Source of the DNA: Dysgonomonas hofstadii
Lineage (GTDB): Bacteria > Bacteroidota > Bacteroidia > Bacteroidales > Dysgonomonadaceae
Length of the DNA: 64,000 nt
Direction of reading: 5' to 3'
Assembly: GCF_014196915.1 (NCBI RefSeq)
Contig: NZ_JACIEP010000007.1
Location: 62,001 to 126,000 of the forward strand
The notes beneath the pieces were generated by a model. The model saw nothing but the letters and a program-made list of their open reading frames with translations, was not told the DNA's origin and made no database searches. The position numbers and the translations under genes are program-made. Every line of letters begins with the position of its first letter. The stretch's first letter is position 1. Below, one piece after another: positions 9,322-18,613 of the stretch.

Positions 9322-12300
9322 TTAGTCTTCTTTATTGTTTATAATCGGCTGTTGAACAGGCTTTACCTGCGTTGAGTCGGACGGTATGGGCTTTACCGGT
9401 GTAGTATTTGATATTGTTTGTTGCTCAATTTGTTGATTCTGCTGTTCGGCCTGTTGGTTTTGCTGTTGCTGGCTTTGTTCCTGATTATTAGTGCTTCTTC
9501 TTCTCGGACGGAACGACTGGAAAAGACGTTTTAATGTAGCGGCTTCCTTACTATACACGATACCAATACCTTGTGTGGTTTCTGCTTGTTTGTAGTAACG
9601 GTCGTTGGTGTGACTATATGCACGTAGGGTCCACATCGAGTTTAGTTCGTATTCGAGATCGAAATCTCCGATGAAATCATTCCCCGAATTTGTGGTCTGC
9701 CCGGTACGATAACCGACATTAGTACTGAATTTTAATTTATCGTCCAAAAATTTACGGGATACATTTACACTCATGTCCATCTCGTTAAAAGTCCCGTCTT
9801 CCGATTCTATGTTAGCTCCTACCTGCCATCCGTCACCCAGCATACTGCCCACCAATGAACTTAATCCTTTCGATAAAGTGGAGGAAGCCAACCCCGTCCA
9901 CAGTCCGCTACCAAATCCTGAACCTACGCCGCCCATACTGGAATAGAAAGAGCCTGTAGCTACCAATGAGGCAAATTGCATCGTTTTCTGTTCGTCTGTG
10001 CTTATAAGACTGTTCACCTGGGTCATGATATCATCGTTGGCATTAGGCAGGCTGATATTATAGGCGACATCCATTTTGTCCATATTCCCGGATATTTCAA
10101 GAATACAATCTACATCTATTCTTCCACTTTGGAGTGTATTGTCGAGTGTGTTGGGATTAGCCTTTACCCTGCGATACGCAGTAATATCGAATCGTGTTTT
10201 CAAAGGGTCACCTGAGAAATATAATTTGCTTCCCTCCTTTATTTGGAAATCGAGTTTCTTCAAGCCTTGCAGGTTGAGTTTTACAAAACCGTTGGAAAGC
10301 GTGTAATCTCCATAAGCCGCCATATTTTCTGTGACCATATCGTAGCTGAAGTCTATAGTCCCGCTTCCTCTTGCCTGCATCTCATCACCCGTAACAGGGT
10401 CGATTATAACGCCGAGAAGAATATCGGAGTTTACATCCAGCTTCACCTTTAATTTCAACGGCAGAGGTTTTTCAATAGGATTTGCCGCTGCTTCTTGTTC
10501 AGCTCTTAATTTTTCTTCGGGCACATTTATATATACAACACTTTTATAATCAGATGCTTCTGAATGTTGGGGCAATAATATGTTCAGACGCGAATTCTTT
10601 TCATTTCGTACCTGCATGGTCATGTCTATACCGTTGTCATCTCCGTCTATTCGAACCGTGCCCGATGTAAATACCCTTCCATAAAACAAGCTGTCGGTGC
10701 GGTTTTCAGTATTCAGTACCATCAGGTTATTTAATTGGGCATTAAGTGTATATTTCATATCCTCGAAATTCCTGTGAGTTACGGTAGCGTTCATTATCGC
10801 CGTGTTTCCCTCGCTATCCCTGACGGTAAGATTTTCAAAACCTATCCGGTCAGGGCTTATCCTGATAGTATCGGATATGGTGTATACAACATTGGTATAA
10901 TCTACTCCTATTTGCGTATTGTTGAATCCGAGAAATCCTCTCACTTTGGGGGCCTTTGTGCTGCCTTCTATTATAAGGTTGGTACTCATGCTGCCATCAA
11001 GCTTGTTGAGCATGTCTGCCACAAAAGGCTGTGTCCATTTCAAAGGCATTTGTGTAAGTCTTAACTGCAGGTCGAGAGAGTCCTGCCGGGTGTATATCGT
11101 ACCATCGAGTTCGGCTCTGTCTTCCCCATCTTTTTCCAGTAACGCGTTTAGCCTTGCTCCACCGAATTCGTTACTCCATGCGCTCTCGAGATTGAGAGTG
11201 CCCAGAGTATCACTGAATATAACTATGTCTGCCATTTCCAGTCCTTTTGTATATACTTCGGGTTGTGCCAGTAAGTTAGTCAGTAAAATGTTCCCGTTAA
11301 TTAGTCCCCTGATATTTTTCACATCAAACGCTTCCAGTATAGTTCCTATTTCTGCATGGTCGAAATATGCATTCAGGCTATCTGTTTTCTGATCGGAAAT
11401 TACTCCGTCCACACCAAAATATCTTTTGTTATTCACTCCCAGACCGAAGTTTTTTATCTCTGTACGTTGTCCTACGTTCATAATTTCGGCAGGAAGTAGG
11501 TTTAACGACAGTTTCTCTACATTCAGTGTCGATGGCGATATTTTCAGTGTCGATACAAGTTCATCGCTTTCATTTCTGAAGAACTGGACTAAAGACTCTA
11601 TACCTCCGTTGATATTGATCGCTGTATTGTCGCTATTGATCCCTATATCTGTATAAAGGTTGTTCTGAGCCCCATCTATAAGCATTGAAAGATTATAGTT
11701 GCCTTGCTCCATCAATATCCTGCTTTCGGCTGTAACACTAAAGGCAGAATCCAGATTAAAAACATTCAGTGTCGTATTCTCGATATCGTATTCGCCAAAG
11801 CGCATTGAAGGAACATTTGCGTCTATTTTAATTTGGTTGGCAATCGTATTTATATGCCCGTTGATGCTTGCGGGTTTAAGGATTTCAACAGGAAGTTCGA
11901 AAATACGGCTTAACTCTTCAGTATTTTGTGAAGTGATGTTGAATGTAAAATCATTTTGCTCTTTCGATCTATGCCCTTTGTGTTCGTGGGGGAATACTGC
12001 CGGCAGATAGTTATACAGAACATGAGACATTTCGTCTGACAATATCATAAATGAATATTGCCCTGCAATATTAGCTGTGAGTAAGGATGAATTGAAATTG
12101 ATAAATTTATTATCTTCTTCGTTTTTCCCGGCTTCCAAAGTGAATTTCCCCGGTTTAAAATCAAAATTTTCAGCAAAGAAATGCAGGCTGTCTATAGCGG
12201 CCGTTCCCGTCATATTATCTATGTTGAGTCCTTTTATTTTACCATCGAGAACCATTGACAGACGCGGATTGATCCATGCATCGTTTTTATAGAAATAGTC

Positions 12301-13929
12301 TACATGCATTGTGTCTACCCGTAGATGTACGTTAATATCAGGAACGTTGTCCTGCGACATACTGGCTTTTGCTTCCAGTTTTCCTATATTCCAGTCGACT
12401 TTTGCCGAAACGCCCATTTCCTGCGCATTGTAATATGCTTCGAACGGAAGGTTTTTCATTGTTTCCTGATTGAATCCCAGGGATTCTATACGTCCTTGTA
12501 CTTGTGCGTTCAACGGTTCTTTTTCTGTCTGACGGGCTTTCAGATTTACATTGGCAGCCAATCTTCCCAATCCTGTGTCGGGACCGAGTAGCTGGCCAAG
12601 ATTGAAATTATGGGTTTTCAGTCCGGCTGTCACATCAAAATTGGTAAATGTTGTGTCTACGCCACCGGTAGCCAGCATGTTGAGCGATCCTTGCCGGCAC
12701 CAGGCTTCGGCATCCAGCCTGAATTTGTTAAGTTGCCCTGTCAGTTTCCCTGTCAGAAATATGTCACCCATGTCTTTGAGTATATCGGGAGACACAAAAG
12801 TGGAATCCCCTAATCGGGCAAACGCTGTTACGGCAGATGGGGAAGCTTTCGCTTTGTCGATGGAAAGGGATATATCGGAAGTTCCGTATCTTTCGTAACT
12901 GGCTAAACGGGCGTTTCCGTTCAGATAGAAATCTTCGCCGTATGTGAGATTCAGGTTTTGGATATTTATCTCGGGCAATGTGCCTTTTATATTCGTATTC
13001 AGTGATATTTTTTTATCCAGAAACTTCAGATTCGGAAGAAATGCTACTAAGTCCATCGGTTCTATTTCCGTGTCTTCCGTTCCTATTTCAAACTCTCCCG
13101 TAGCCAGATTATACCGCGCATTATTTGTTAAGAGACGGGAGTCGGGCAGATAAAGAGAAAGCCCGTCTACCCAAAGCTGGTCTTTATCGGAATGCATGTG
13201 GCCTTTCAGATTCTTTATTTCGATGCCCGATCGTTCCTTTGCTGCAAGTTTGTTTAGGGCAATATCGAATTTATCAGTATCTATCGAATTCAGATCGAGA
13301 TTTATATTAACATCGTAGAGTGAGATATGCGAAGCGTTAAATATTCCCGGTGTAAGCGTATCGACCAATATATCATAATTGAGACGTCCATTTCTCAGGT
13401 TTATGTCCTCAATCACTATAATGAGAGAGCTTTTGGTTGTATCTACAACAGTCGTGTCGGGGCTGGAAAAAGCATCGATAATAAACTGAAAATTGAAGTC
13501 GCTTATACTATCCTTCTGGTTTACATTGATAATGAAATCATTGATATCGATGCCTGTGATTGCCAGTTTGCTACTCTTAATAAATTCCCATGGACTCAGG
13601 CTTACGTCTAGATTTTGAGCATAAAGCAATGTATCCTTTGCCTGGTCTTCTATGTATATGCCTTCCAGGGTTGCATGATTAAACAACTTCAACCGTACTT
13701 TATCGATTGAAACTTCTGTATTCAGGGTTTTCTTTAATTCATTTACCGCAAAGTCTGCTGCTTTTTGCTGAATGGAGGGAATAGACAGAAGTATAAATAA
13801 AAGCACGTTCAGTCCGATCAGCCCGAGGAATATATATAACACAACTTTCAAAAACTTTTTGATAAAGCTTTTTTTCTTCGGTGTGCTTTCTATACTTGTA
13901 TTTATGTCTTCTTTTTTCGGTTCCTCCAT
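9322..13929 (-). CDS. tamB: TamB-like translocation and assembly module protein
   Basis: A 1535-residue protein. A single membrane helix at about residues 27-50 anchors a very long beta-rich periplasmic body, and the C-terminal third matches the TamB/DUF490 domain. These proteins form a hydrophobic groove spanning the periplasm and help outer-membrane protein or phospholipid delivery. The C-terminus after the DUF490 region is a low-complexity tail rich in Gln and Asn (about 40 residues) ending in Pro/Val/Ser-rich sequence. No BamA/TamA-type partner is encoded in this window, so the partner must lie elsewhere. The gene is transcribed alone. Confidence 0.92.
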   Translation of the reverse strand: MEEPKKEDINTSIESTPKKKSFIKKFLKVVLYIFLGLIGLNVLLFILLSIPSIQQKAADFAVNELKKTLNTEVSIDKVRLKLFNHATLEGIYIEDQAKDTLLYAQNLDVSLSPWEFIKSSKLAITGIDINDFIINVNQKDSISDFNFQFIIDAFSSPDTTVVDTTKSSLIIVIEDINLRNGRLNYDILVDTLTPGIFNASHISLYDVNINLDLNSIDTDKFDIALNKLAAKERSGIEIKNLKGHMHSDKDQLWVDGLSLYLPDSRLLTNNARYNLATGEFEIGTEDTEIEPMDLVAFLPNLKFLDKKISLNTNIKGTLPEINIQNLNLTYGEDFYLNGNARLASYERYGTSDISLSIDKAKASPSAVTAFARLGDSTFVSPDILKDMGDIFLTGKLTGQLNKFRLDAEAWCRQGSLNMLATGGVDTTFTNFDVTAGLKTHNFNLGQLLGPDTGLGRLAANVNLKARQTEKEPLNAQVQGRIESLGFNQETMKNLPFEAYYNAQEMGVSAKVDWNIGKLEAKASMSQDNVPDINVHLRVDTMHVDYFYKNDAWINPRLSMVLDGKIKGLNIDNMTGTAAIDSLHFFAENFDFKPGKFTLEAGKNEEDNKFINFNSSLLTANIAGQYSFMILSDEMSHVLYNYLPAVFPHEHKGHRSKEQNDFTFNITSQNTEELSRIFELPVEILKPASINGHINTIANQIKIDANVPSMRFGEYDIENTTLNVFNLDSAFSVTAESRILMEQGNYNLSMLIDGAQNNLYTDIGINSDNTAININGGIESLVQFFRNESDELVSTLKISPSTLNVEKLSLNLLPAEIMNVGQRTEIKNFGLGVNNKRYFGVDGVISDQKTDSLNAYFDHAEIGTILEAFDVKNIRGLINGNILLTNLLAQPEVYTKGLEMADIVIFSDTLGTLNLESAWSNEFGGARLNALLEKDGEDRAELDGTIYTRQDSLDLQLRLTQMPLKWTQPFVADMLNKLDGSMSTNLIIEGSTKAPKVRGFLGFNNTQIGVDYTNVVYTISDTIRISPDRIGFENLTVRDSEGNTAIMNATVTHRNFEDMKYTLNAQLNNLMVLNTENRTDSLFYGRVFTSGTVRIDGDDNGIDMTMQVRNEKNSRLNILLPQHSEASDYKSVVYINVPEEKLRAEQEAAANPIEKPLPLKLKVKLDVNSDILLGVIIDPVTGDEMQARGSGTIDFSYDMVTENMAAYGDYTLSNGFVKLNLQGLKKLDFQIKEGSKLYFSGDPLKTRFDITAYRRVKANPNTLDNTLQSGRIDVDCILEISGNMDKMDVAYNISLPNANDDIMTQVNSLISTDEQKTMQFASLVATGSFYSSMGGVGSGFGSGLWTGLASSTLSKGLSSLVGSMLGDGWQVGANIESEDGTFNEMDMSVNVSRKFLDDKLKFSTNVGYRTGQTTNSGNDFIGDFDLEYELNSMWTLRAYSHTNDRYYKQAETTQGIGIVYSKEAATLKRLFQSFRPRRRSTNNQEQSQQQQNQQAEQQNQQIEQQTISNTTPVKPIPSDSTQVKPVQQPIINNKED

Positions 13930-13966
13930 AGATGGAATTAAATTGCTGATAAATTAATACATTGTT

Positions 13967-14035
13967 TTGTCATGCTGAGGTAACGAAGGATCTCCCTCTT
14001 TATATTCAGATCCTTCCCTAGGGTCAGGATGACAA
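13967..14035. repeat. Imperfect palindromic REP-like element
   Basis: A 69-base imperfect inverted repeat begins TTGTCATGCTGAG and ends CAGGATGACAA. Inner arms contain GAAGGATCT and AGATCCTTC. It shares its TGTCAT-CTGAG-AACGAAG core with the element at 57862-57936, so it is a dispersed repeat. It lies between the ArsC-like and tamB genes. Confidence 0.7.
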
Positions 14036-14050
14036 TAAAAGATAAGTTTC

Positions 14051-14410
14051 TTACTTTAATTTTTCACTCCATTCATTTTCATTAAATCCGACCAGAATTA
14101 AGTTCCCGGAAACAATGATGGGACGTTTTACAACCATTCCGTTAGAAGCCAAAATATCGAGAAGGTCGTCTTCCGAAGACGATTTTACCTTTTCCTTCAG
14201 ATTCTCTTCTTTGTAAATTCTACCCGATGTATTGAAGAAACGCGCTATGGGTAGTCCGCTTTTATTAACCCACACCGAAAGCTCTTCTTTCGACGGATTG
14301 TTCACCGAAATATCCAGGCTTTCAACTGCTATGTTGTTTTCTTTTAGCCACTTCTGTGCTTTTTGGCAAGTGCCACACTTCGGGTATTGTAAAAAGAGAA
14401 TCGGTCTCAT
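14051..14410 (-). CDS. ArsC/Spx family protein
   Basis: A 119-residue thioredoxin-fold protein. The N-terminal YPKCGTCQKAQKWL gives a CxxC pair (about residues 12-15), and the VKRPIIV segment near residue 93 is typical of the ArsC/Spx/YffB family. Family members are glutaredoxin-dependent arsenate reductases or RNA-polymerase-binding Spx regulators. No arsenic-resistance genes are nearby, so I would not call it an arsenate reductase with confidence. It lies upstream of tamB on the same strand but is separated from it by a palindromic repeat, so separate transcription is possible. Confidence 0.85.
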   Translation of the reverse strand: MRPILFLQYPKCGTCQKAQKWLKENNIAVESLDISVNNPSKEELSVWVNKSGLPIARFFNTSGRIYKEENLKEKVKSSSEDDLLDILASNGMVVKRPIIVSGNLILVGFNENEWSEKLK

Positions 14411-14523
14411 ATGAATATGTTCGTTTATGTTTTAACAATATACAAAAATAAAGGTTTAATCTGAATAACATTATTTCTGCATTTAAAGTTCTTGATTTAT
14501 AGCCCTAACGCGTAATATTTGTT

Positions 14524-14531
14524 TATTTTTG
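14524..14531 (+). promoter_or_regulatory. Candidate -7 element for the yicC operon
   Basis: TATTTTTG matches TAnnTTTG and lies 23 bases before the yicC ATG at 14555. A well-spaced -33 TTTG is not evident. Confidence 0.4.
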
Positions 14532-14554
14532 TACCTAAAAATAAAATAAACAGT

Positions 14555-15427
14555 ATGATACAATCGATGACAGGTTTCGGAAAAGCTTCCGCCGAACTTG
14601 ATAAAAGAAAAATAACGGTAGAAATAAAATCCCTTAACAGTAAACAATTAGACCTTTCGGTACGCTTGCCTAATTTATACAAAGAACATGAAATGGAAAT
14701 AAGAAACTTACTTTCCCGTCAATTAGAACGGGGAAAAGTCGATTTTCTTATTTATGTGGAAAATATAGGCAGTGAAACTTCCACCCAGCTAAACCAGGGG
14801 ATAGTGGAAGGATATTATAATCAGATAAAGGAGTCTGCCCGTAAGCTGGGTATAGATGAGCCATCGGACTGGTATCCCGTACTGATGCGTATGCCTGATG
14901 TGCTGAAATATGAGGTGCAGGAGGTCGATGAAGAGGAATGGAATACTGTGATGAAAGTAATAAATGAGGCCATAAAACAATTACAGGCTTTCCGTAAGCA
15001 GGAGGGACTGATGCTTGAAAACCTGTTTAAAGAAAAAATAGGTAATATCTCCATTCTGCTTTCCGATATAGAACCATTTGAAGCCGAAAGGGTAGAAAAG
15101 ATAAAAGTTCGCATAAATGAAGCTTTACAGAAAATAGAGGATTTCGATTATGACAAGAACCGTTTCGAGCAGGAAATGATCTACTATATAGAAAAACTCG
15201 ACATAAACGAGGAAAAATCAAGATTAGCCAATCACCTCAGCTATTTCCTCGAAACAATGAAAGCAGGATCGGGGCAAGGTAAAAAGCTAGGGTTCATAGC
15301 TCAGGAGATAGGCCGTGAGGTGAATACGATGGGTTCGAAATCGAACCATGCCGATATGCAACAAATAGTTGTCCGCATGAAGGATGAACTGGAACAGATA
15401 AAAGAACAGGTATTAAACGTTTTATAA
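14555..15427 (+). CDS. yicC: YicC/YloC family endoribonuclease
   Basis: A 290-residue cytoplasmic protein of the YicC/YloC family, whose members cleave RNA and influence stationary-phase growth. I start it at 14555 because MIQSMTGFGKAS is the conserved N-terminus; the frame extends 12 codons further upstream without homology. The C-terminus keeps the conserved KLGFIAQEIGREVNTMGSK block that holds catalytic and metal-binding residues. It leads a compact operon: gmk follows after six bases, then nadD, an M24 peptidase and folP. The yicC-gmk pairing is a widely conserved neighbourhood. Confidence 0.93.
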   Translation: MIQSMTGFGKASAELDKRKITVEIKSLNSKQLDLSVRLPNLYKEHEMEIRNLLSRQLERGKVDFLIYVENIGSETSTQLNQGIVEGYYNQIKESARKLGIDEPSDWYPVLMRMPDVLKYEVQEVDEEEWNTVMKVINEAIKQLQAFRKQEGLMLENLFKEKIGNISILLSDIEPFEAERVEKIKVRINEALQKIEDFDYDKNRFEQEMIYYIEKLDINEEKSRLANHLSYFLETMKAGSGQGKKLGFIAQEIGREVNTMGSKSNHADMQQIVVRMKDELEQIKEQVLNVL

Positions 15428-15433
15428 ACAAGG

Positions 15434-15997
15434 ATGGGTAAACTGGTTATCTTCTCCGCTCCATCGGGTGCAGGCAAATCGACCATAGTTAATTATCTGC
15501 TTTCGCAGAACCTCAATTTACAATTTTCTATTTCGGCAACCAGCCGGCTACCGCGTGGAACGGAACAGCACGGGGTGGAGTATTATTTCCATTCACCTCA
15601 GGAGTTCGTCGATAAAATAGCAAACGATGAATTTCTCGAATACGAAGAAGTCTATAAGGATTGCTTTTACGGGACATTGAAAGCTGAGGTGCAAAGGATA
15701 CTGGATAACGGAGGGAATGTGATTTTCGATGTGGATGTTGTAGGTGGATGCAATATAAAGAACCACTATGGGGACAAAGCCCTCTCGGTATTTATTGAAC
15801 CGCCTTCCATCGATGCGCTTCGTAACAGGCTCGAGAAAAGGGCGACAGATTCACCTGAAGTAATAGTATCCAGAATTGCAAAGGCTGAATTTGAAATGAC
15901 TTTCGCTTCCCGGTTTGATGTTGTTATAGTAAATGATAATCTTGAAGAAGCTAAGGCTAAGGCATTAAAGGCAGTAACAGATTTTTTATCGAAATGA
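15434..15997 (+). CDS. gmk: Guanylate kinase
   Basis: A 187-residue enzyme that phosphorylates GMP to GDP with ATP, needed for guanine nucleotide supply. The P-loop APSGAGKST is at residues 8-16, and the GMP-binding region with SRLPRGTEQHGVEYYF follows at about 37-52. Length and motif order are normal for bacterial gmk. The start is six bases after yicC, and the stop overlaps the nadD start by four bases (ATGA), which suggests translational coupling. Confidence 0.96.
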   Translation: MGKLVIFSAPSGAGKSTIVNYLLSQNLNLQFSISATSRLPRGTEQHGVEYYFHSPQEFVDKIANDEFLEYEEVYKDCFYGTLKAEVQRILDNGGNVIFDVDVVGGCNIKNHYGDKALSVFIEPPSIDALRNRLEKRATDSPEVIVSRIAKAEFEMTFASRFDVVIVNDNLEEAKAKALKAVTDFLSK

Positions 15998-16572
15998 ATA
16001 TTGGTGTTTTCTCAGGCTCGTTCAATCCCATACATATAGGACACCTGATATTGGCGAATTATATCACAGAGTATACAGATATTGATGAAGTCTGGTTTCT
16101 GGTAAGTCCCCAAAGTCCGTTGAAATCGAAAAGTAAACTTTCCGATGAAGCTATCCGTTTAAAAATGGTAGAATTAGCTTTAACGGAATACCCTAAACTG
16201 AAAGCGAGTAGTTTTGAATTTTCCTTGCCCAAACCGTCTTACACAATCAATACGTTAGATGCATTGAAAAAAGAATATCCGGAACATAGTTTTACATTGA
16301 TCATTGGTGCAGATAACTGGAGCATCTTCGAAAACTGGAAGGAACATGATGTAATACTCGAAAAGTATCCGATAATGGTTTACCCCAGATTGGGCTACCG
16401 GATCGCAATATCCAATAAACTAAAGGGCAGGGTAGAAGCAGTGGAAACGCCTATTATCGAGATTTCGTCCACTTTTATACGTGAAGGTATACTCGAAAAT
16501 AAAAATGTGAAGGCCTTTTTACCGGATGGGGTATATGAATATATTCTAGAGAATAAATTATACACAAAATAA
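15994..16572 (+). CDS. nadD: Nicotinate-nucleotide adenylyltransferase
   Basis: A 192-residue enzyme that adenylates nicotinate mononucleotide to deamido-NAD in NAD synthesis. The nucleotidyltransferase motif GSFNPIHIGH is at about residues 8-17, and the C-terminal ISSTFIREG motif matches the family ISSTxIR signature. The gene overlaps gmk by four bases and is one base from the next gene. The last NAD step, glutamine-dependent NAD synthase, is encoded at 58685-60673 in this same window but in a separate unit. Confidence 0.95.
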   Translation: MNIGVFSGSFNPIHIGHLILANYITEYTDIDEVWFLVSPQSPLKSKSKLSDEAIRLKMVELALTEYPKLKASSFEFSLPKPSYTINTLDALKKEYPEHSFTLIIGADNWSIFENWKEHDVILEKYPIMVYPRLGYRIAISNKLKGRVEAVETPIIEISSTFIREGILENKNVKAFLPDGVYEYILENKLYTK

Positions 16573-16573
16573 A

Positions 16574-17749
16574 ATGAATTATCAGGAAGCTTTATCAAAC
16601 GATTTGGAAATCCGCTGTTCACGCTTGCAAAAGACCATGCAGGAAATGGATATGGACGCATGTGTACTTACTACTGCTGTAAATGTTTTTTACATGACAG
16701 GAAAAGTTTATAACGGCTATTACTACCTTCCGGCAGAAGGTAATCCGATCCATTTTGTTAAGCGGCCAGAAGGGATAGCTTTTGATAATACGGTATATAT
16801 CCGCAAGCCGGAACAGATGCCTGAAGAATTGCAGAAATTAAATATCGCTTTGCCTAAAGCTTTGTTATTGGAGACGGATGTTATCTCTTTCGGTGAATGC
16901 GCGCGATTACTGAATACTTTCGGCCTGATAGAAGCTTCCAATGCTTCCGTTTTGATGAGAAAGATAAGGAGTGTAAAAACATCATTCGAAACTGAACAAA
17001 TAAGATTATGTGCCCGTCGGCACGAGGCTGTTTATAAATTAATCCATTCTCTTTTCAGAAGAGGAATGACCGATATTGAGTTTCAGGTTGAAATAGAGCA
17101 TGTAATGCGGCAACATGGTTCGCTAGGACTGTTCCGTAGCTATGGAGATAACATGGATATTTATATGGGAAGCCTCCTTGCAGGAGAGAATGCAGAAGCG
17201 CCGTCCCCATTTGATTTTGCTTTGGGAGGAGCCGGGGCAACGCCTGTCATTCCTATCGGTGCATCGGGGCAAAAAATAAAAGAAGGGCAAACCATTATGG
17301 TGGATATGGCAGGAAATTATTCGCCATGGATGACCGATATGACACGGGTGTTTTCTTTGGGAAAGACATTAGACATAGCTTATGATGCACATCAGGTCTC
17401 TATAGATATTCACAATCATATAATGGACATTGTTAAACCTGGTGTCAGTTGTGCAGACCTATATAATATCTCGATGGAAATGGTGAAAAAGCATAACTTG
17501 GAGTCATATTTCATGGGTACGAAGCAACAGGCAAAATTCGTCGGCCACGGTGTAGGGCTGGAGATTAACGAGCCGCCTGTATTAACTCCCCGATCGAAAG
17601 AAATCCTTGAACCGGGTATTGTCTTTGCCCTCGAACCTAAATTTGTAATTCCAGGGGTTGGGGCCGTCGGTATTGAGAATACTTATCTGGTGACAGAAGG
17701 GGGAATAGAGAAACTGACCATATTAGAGGAAGACATTATAGAACTATAA
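16574..17749 (+). CDS. M24 family Xaa-Pro peptidase
   Basis: A 391-residue cytoplasmic enzyme of the pita-bread fold. The C-terminal catalytic domain (from about residue 140) keeps the five metal ligands: Asp in VDMAGNY, Asp in TDMTRVF, His in GHGVGLEI, Glu in ALEPKF and Glu in GIENTYLV. The N-terminal creatinase-like domain occupies about residues 15-130. Such enzymes remove residues preceding proline, or are general aminopeptidases. There is no signal peptide. The gene sits inside the yicC-folP operon, 13 bases before folP, with no obvious functional link to its neighbours. Confidence 0.9.
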   Translation: MNYQEALSNDLEIRCSRLQKTMQEMDMDACVLTTAVNVFYMTGKVYNGYYYLPAEGNPIHFVKRPEGIAFDNTVYIRKPEQMPEELQKLNIALPKALLLETDVISFGECARLLNTFGLIEASNASVLMRKIRSVKTSFETEQIRLCARRHEAVYKLIHSLFRRGMTDIEFQVEIEHVMRQHGSLGLFRSYGDNMDIYMGSLLAGENAEAPSPFDFALGGAGATPVIPIGASGQKIKEGQTIMVDMAGNYSPWMTDMTRVFSLGKTLDIAYDAHQVSIDIHNHIMDIVKPGVSCADLYNISMEMVKKHNLESYFMGTKQQAKFVGHGVGLEINEPPVLTPRSKEILEPGIVFALEPKFVIPGVGAVGIENTYLVTEGGIEKLTILEEDIIEL

Positions 17750-17762
17750 CCTAGCCTATGGA

Positions 17763-18605
17763 ATGAACAAAACAATTAACATAAAAGGCGAATTGCTCGA
17801 TCTTTCCTATCCGTTAGTGATGGGAATACTCAATGTTACGCCCGATTCCTTTTTTTCTGGAAGCCGGAATGAATCGGAAGAGCAGATTATAACCCGTGTA
17901 AGACGGATAGTGGACGAAGGAGGCAGGATTGTGGATGTCGGTGCACAGTCAACTAATCCACGCTCAACGTTGCTGTCGGCAAAGGAAGAAATAGATCGGT
18001 TAAAACTTGCATTGCCGGTTATTAATCGTGAATTTCCCGGTATCATACTCTCTGTTGATACATTTTATGGTGATGTGGCTCGCTTCTGTGTCGAAGAGCA
18101 TGGTGTTGCCATTGTCAATGATGTTTCCGGCGGTGAAATGGATGAAACTATGTTCTCTACGGTTGCAGAACTAAATGTTCCTTATATACTGATGCATATG
18201 CGGGGTACTCCTCAAACAATGTCCTCCCTAACCGATTATGATAATCTGATAAAAGATGTTTTTTTCTACTTTTCAAAGAAAATAGCAGAACTACATGAAC
18301 TGGGTGTGGACGATATAATTATTGATCCCGGATTTGGTTTTAGTAAAACACTCGATCAAAACTATGAATTGATGGCCGCTTTACGTGGATTCTCTATGTT
18401 TGAATTACCTCTCTTAGTCGGTGTCTCACGCAAAAGAATGATATCCCGTTTACTGGATATTACTTCCGAAGAGAGTCTAAATGGCACATCGGTACTAAAT
18501 GCTTTTGCCATCGAAAATGGCGCCGATATATTGCGGGTTCACGATGTAAAAGAAGCGGTGGAAGCGATAAAAATAATCAAGAAACTGGAAGAATATAAGT
18601 TCTGA
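17763..18605 (+). CDS. folP: Dihydropteroate synthase
   Basis: A 280-residue enzyme that joins 4-aminobenzoate to the pterin pyrophosphate to make dihydropteroate, the target of sulfonamides. Visible motifs are MGILNVTPDSF near residues 20-30, VDVGAQSTNPRS (about 59-70), DPGFGFSKT and GVSRKRM, all in the expected order. It is the last gene of the yicC operon and converges on rsmE with only eight bases between the stops. No cdaA gene follows, unlike in many relatives. Confidence 0.95.
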   Translation: MNKTINIKGELLDLSYPLVMGILNVTPDSFFSGSRNESEEQIITRVRRIVDEGGRIVDVGAQSTNPRSTLLSAKEEIDRLKLALPVINREFPGIILSVDTFYGDVARFCVEEHGVAIVNDVSGGEMDETMFSTVAELNVPYILMHMRGTPQTMSSLTDYDNLIKDVFFYFSKKIAELHELGVDDIIIDPGFGFSKTLDQNYELMAALRGFSMFELPLLVGVSRKRMISRLLDITSEESLNGTSVLNAFAIENGADILRVHDVKEAVEAIKIIKKLEEYKF

Positions 18606-18613
18606 TTCTTCTG

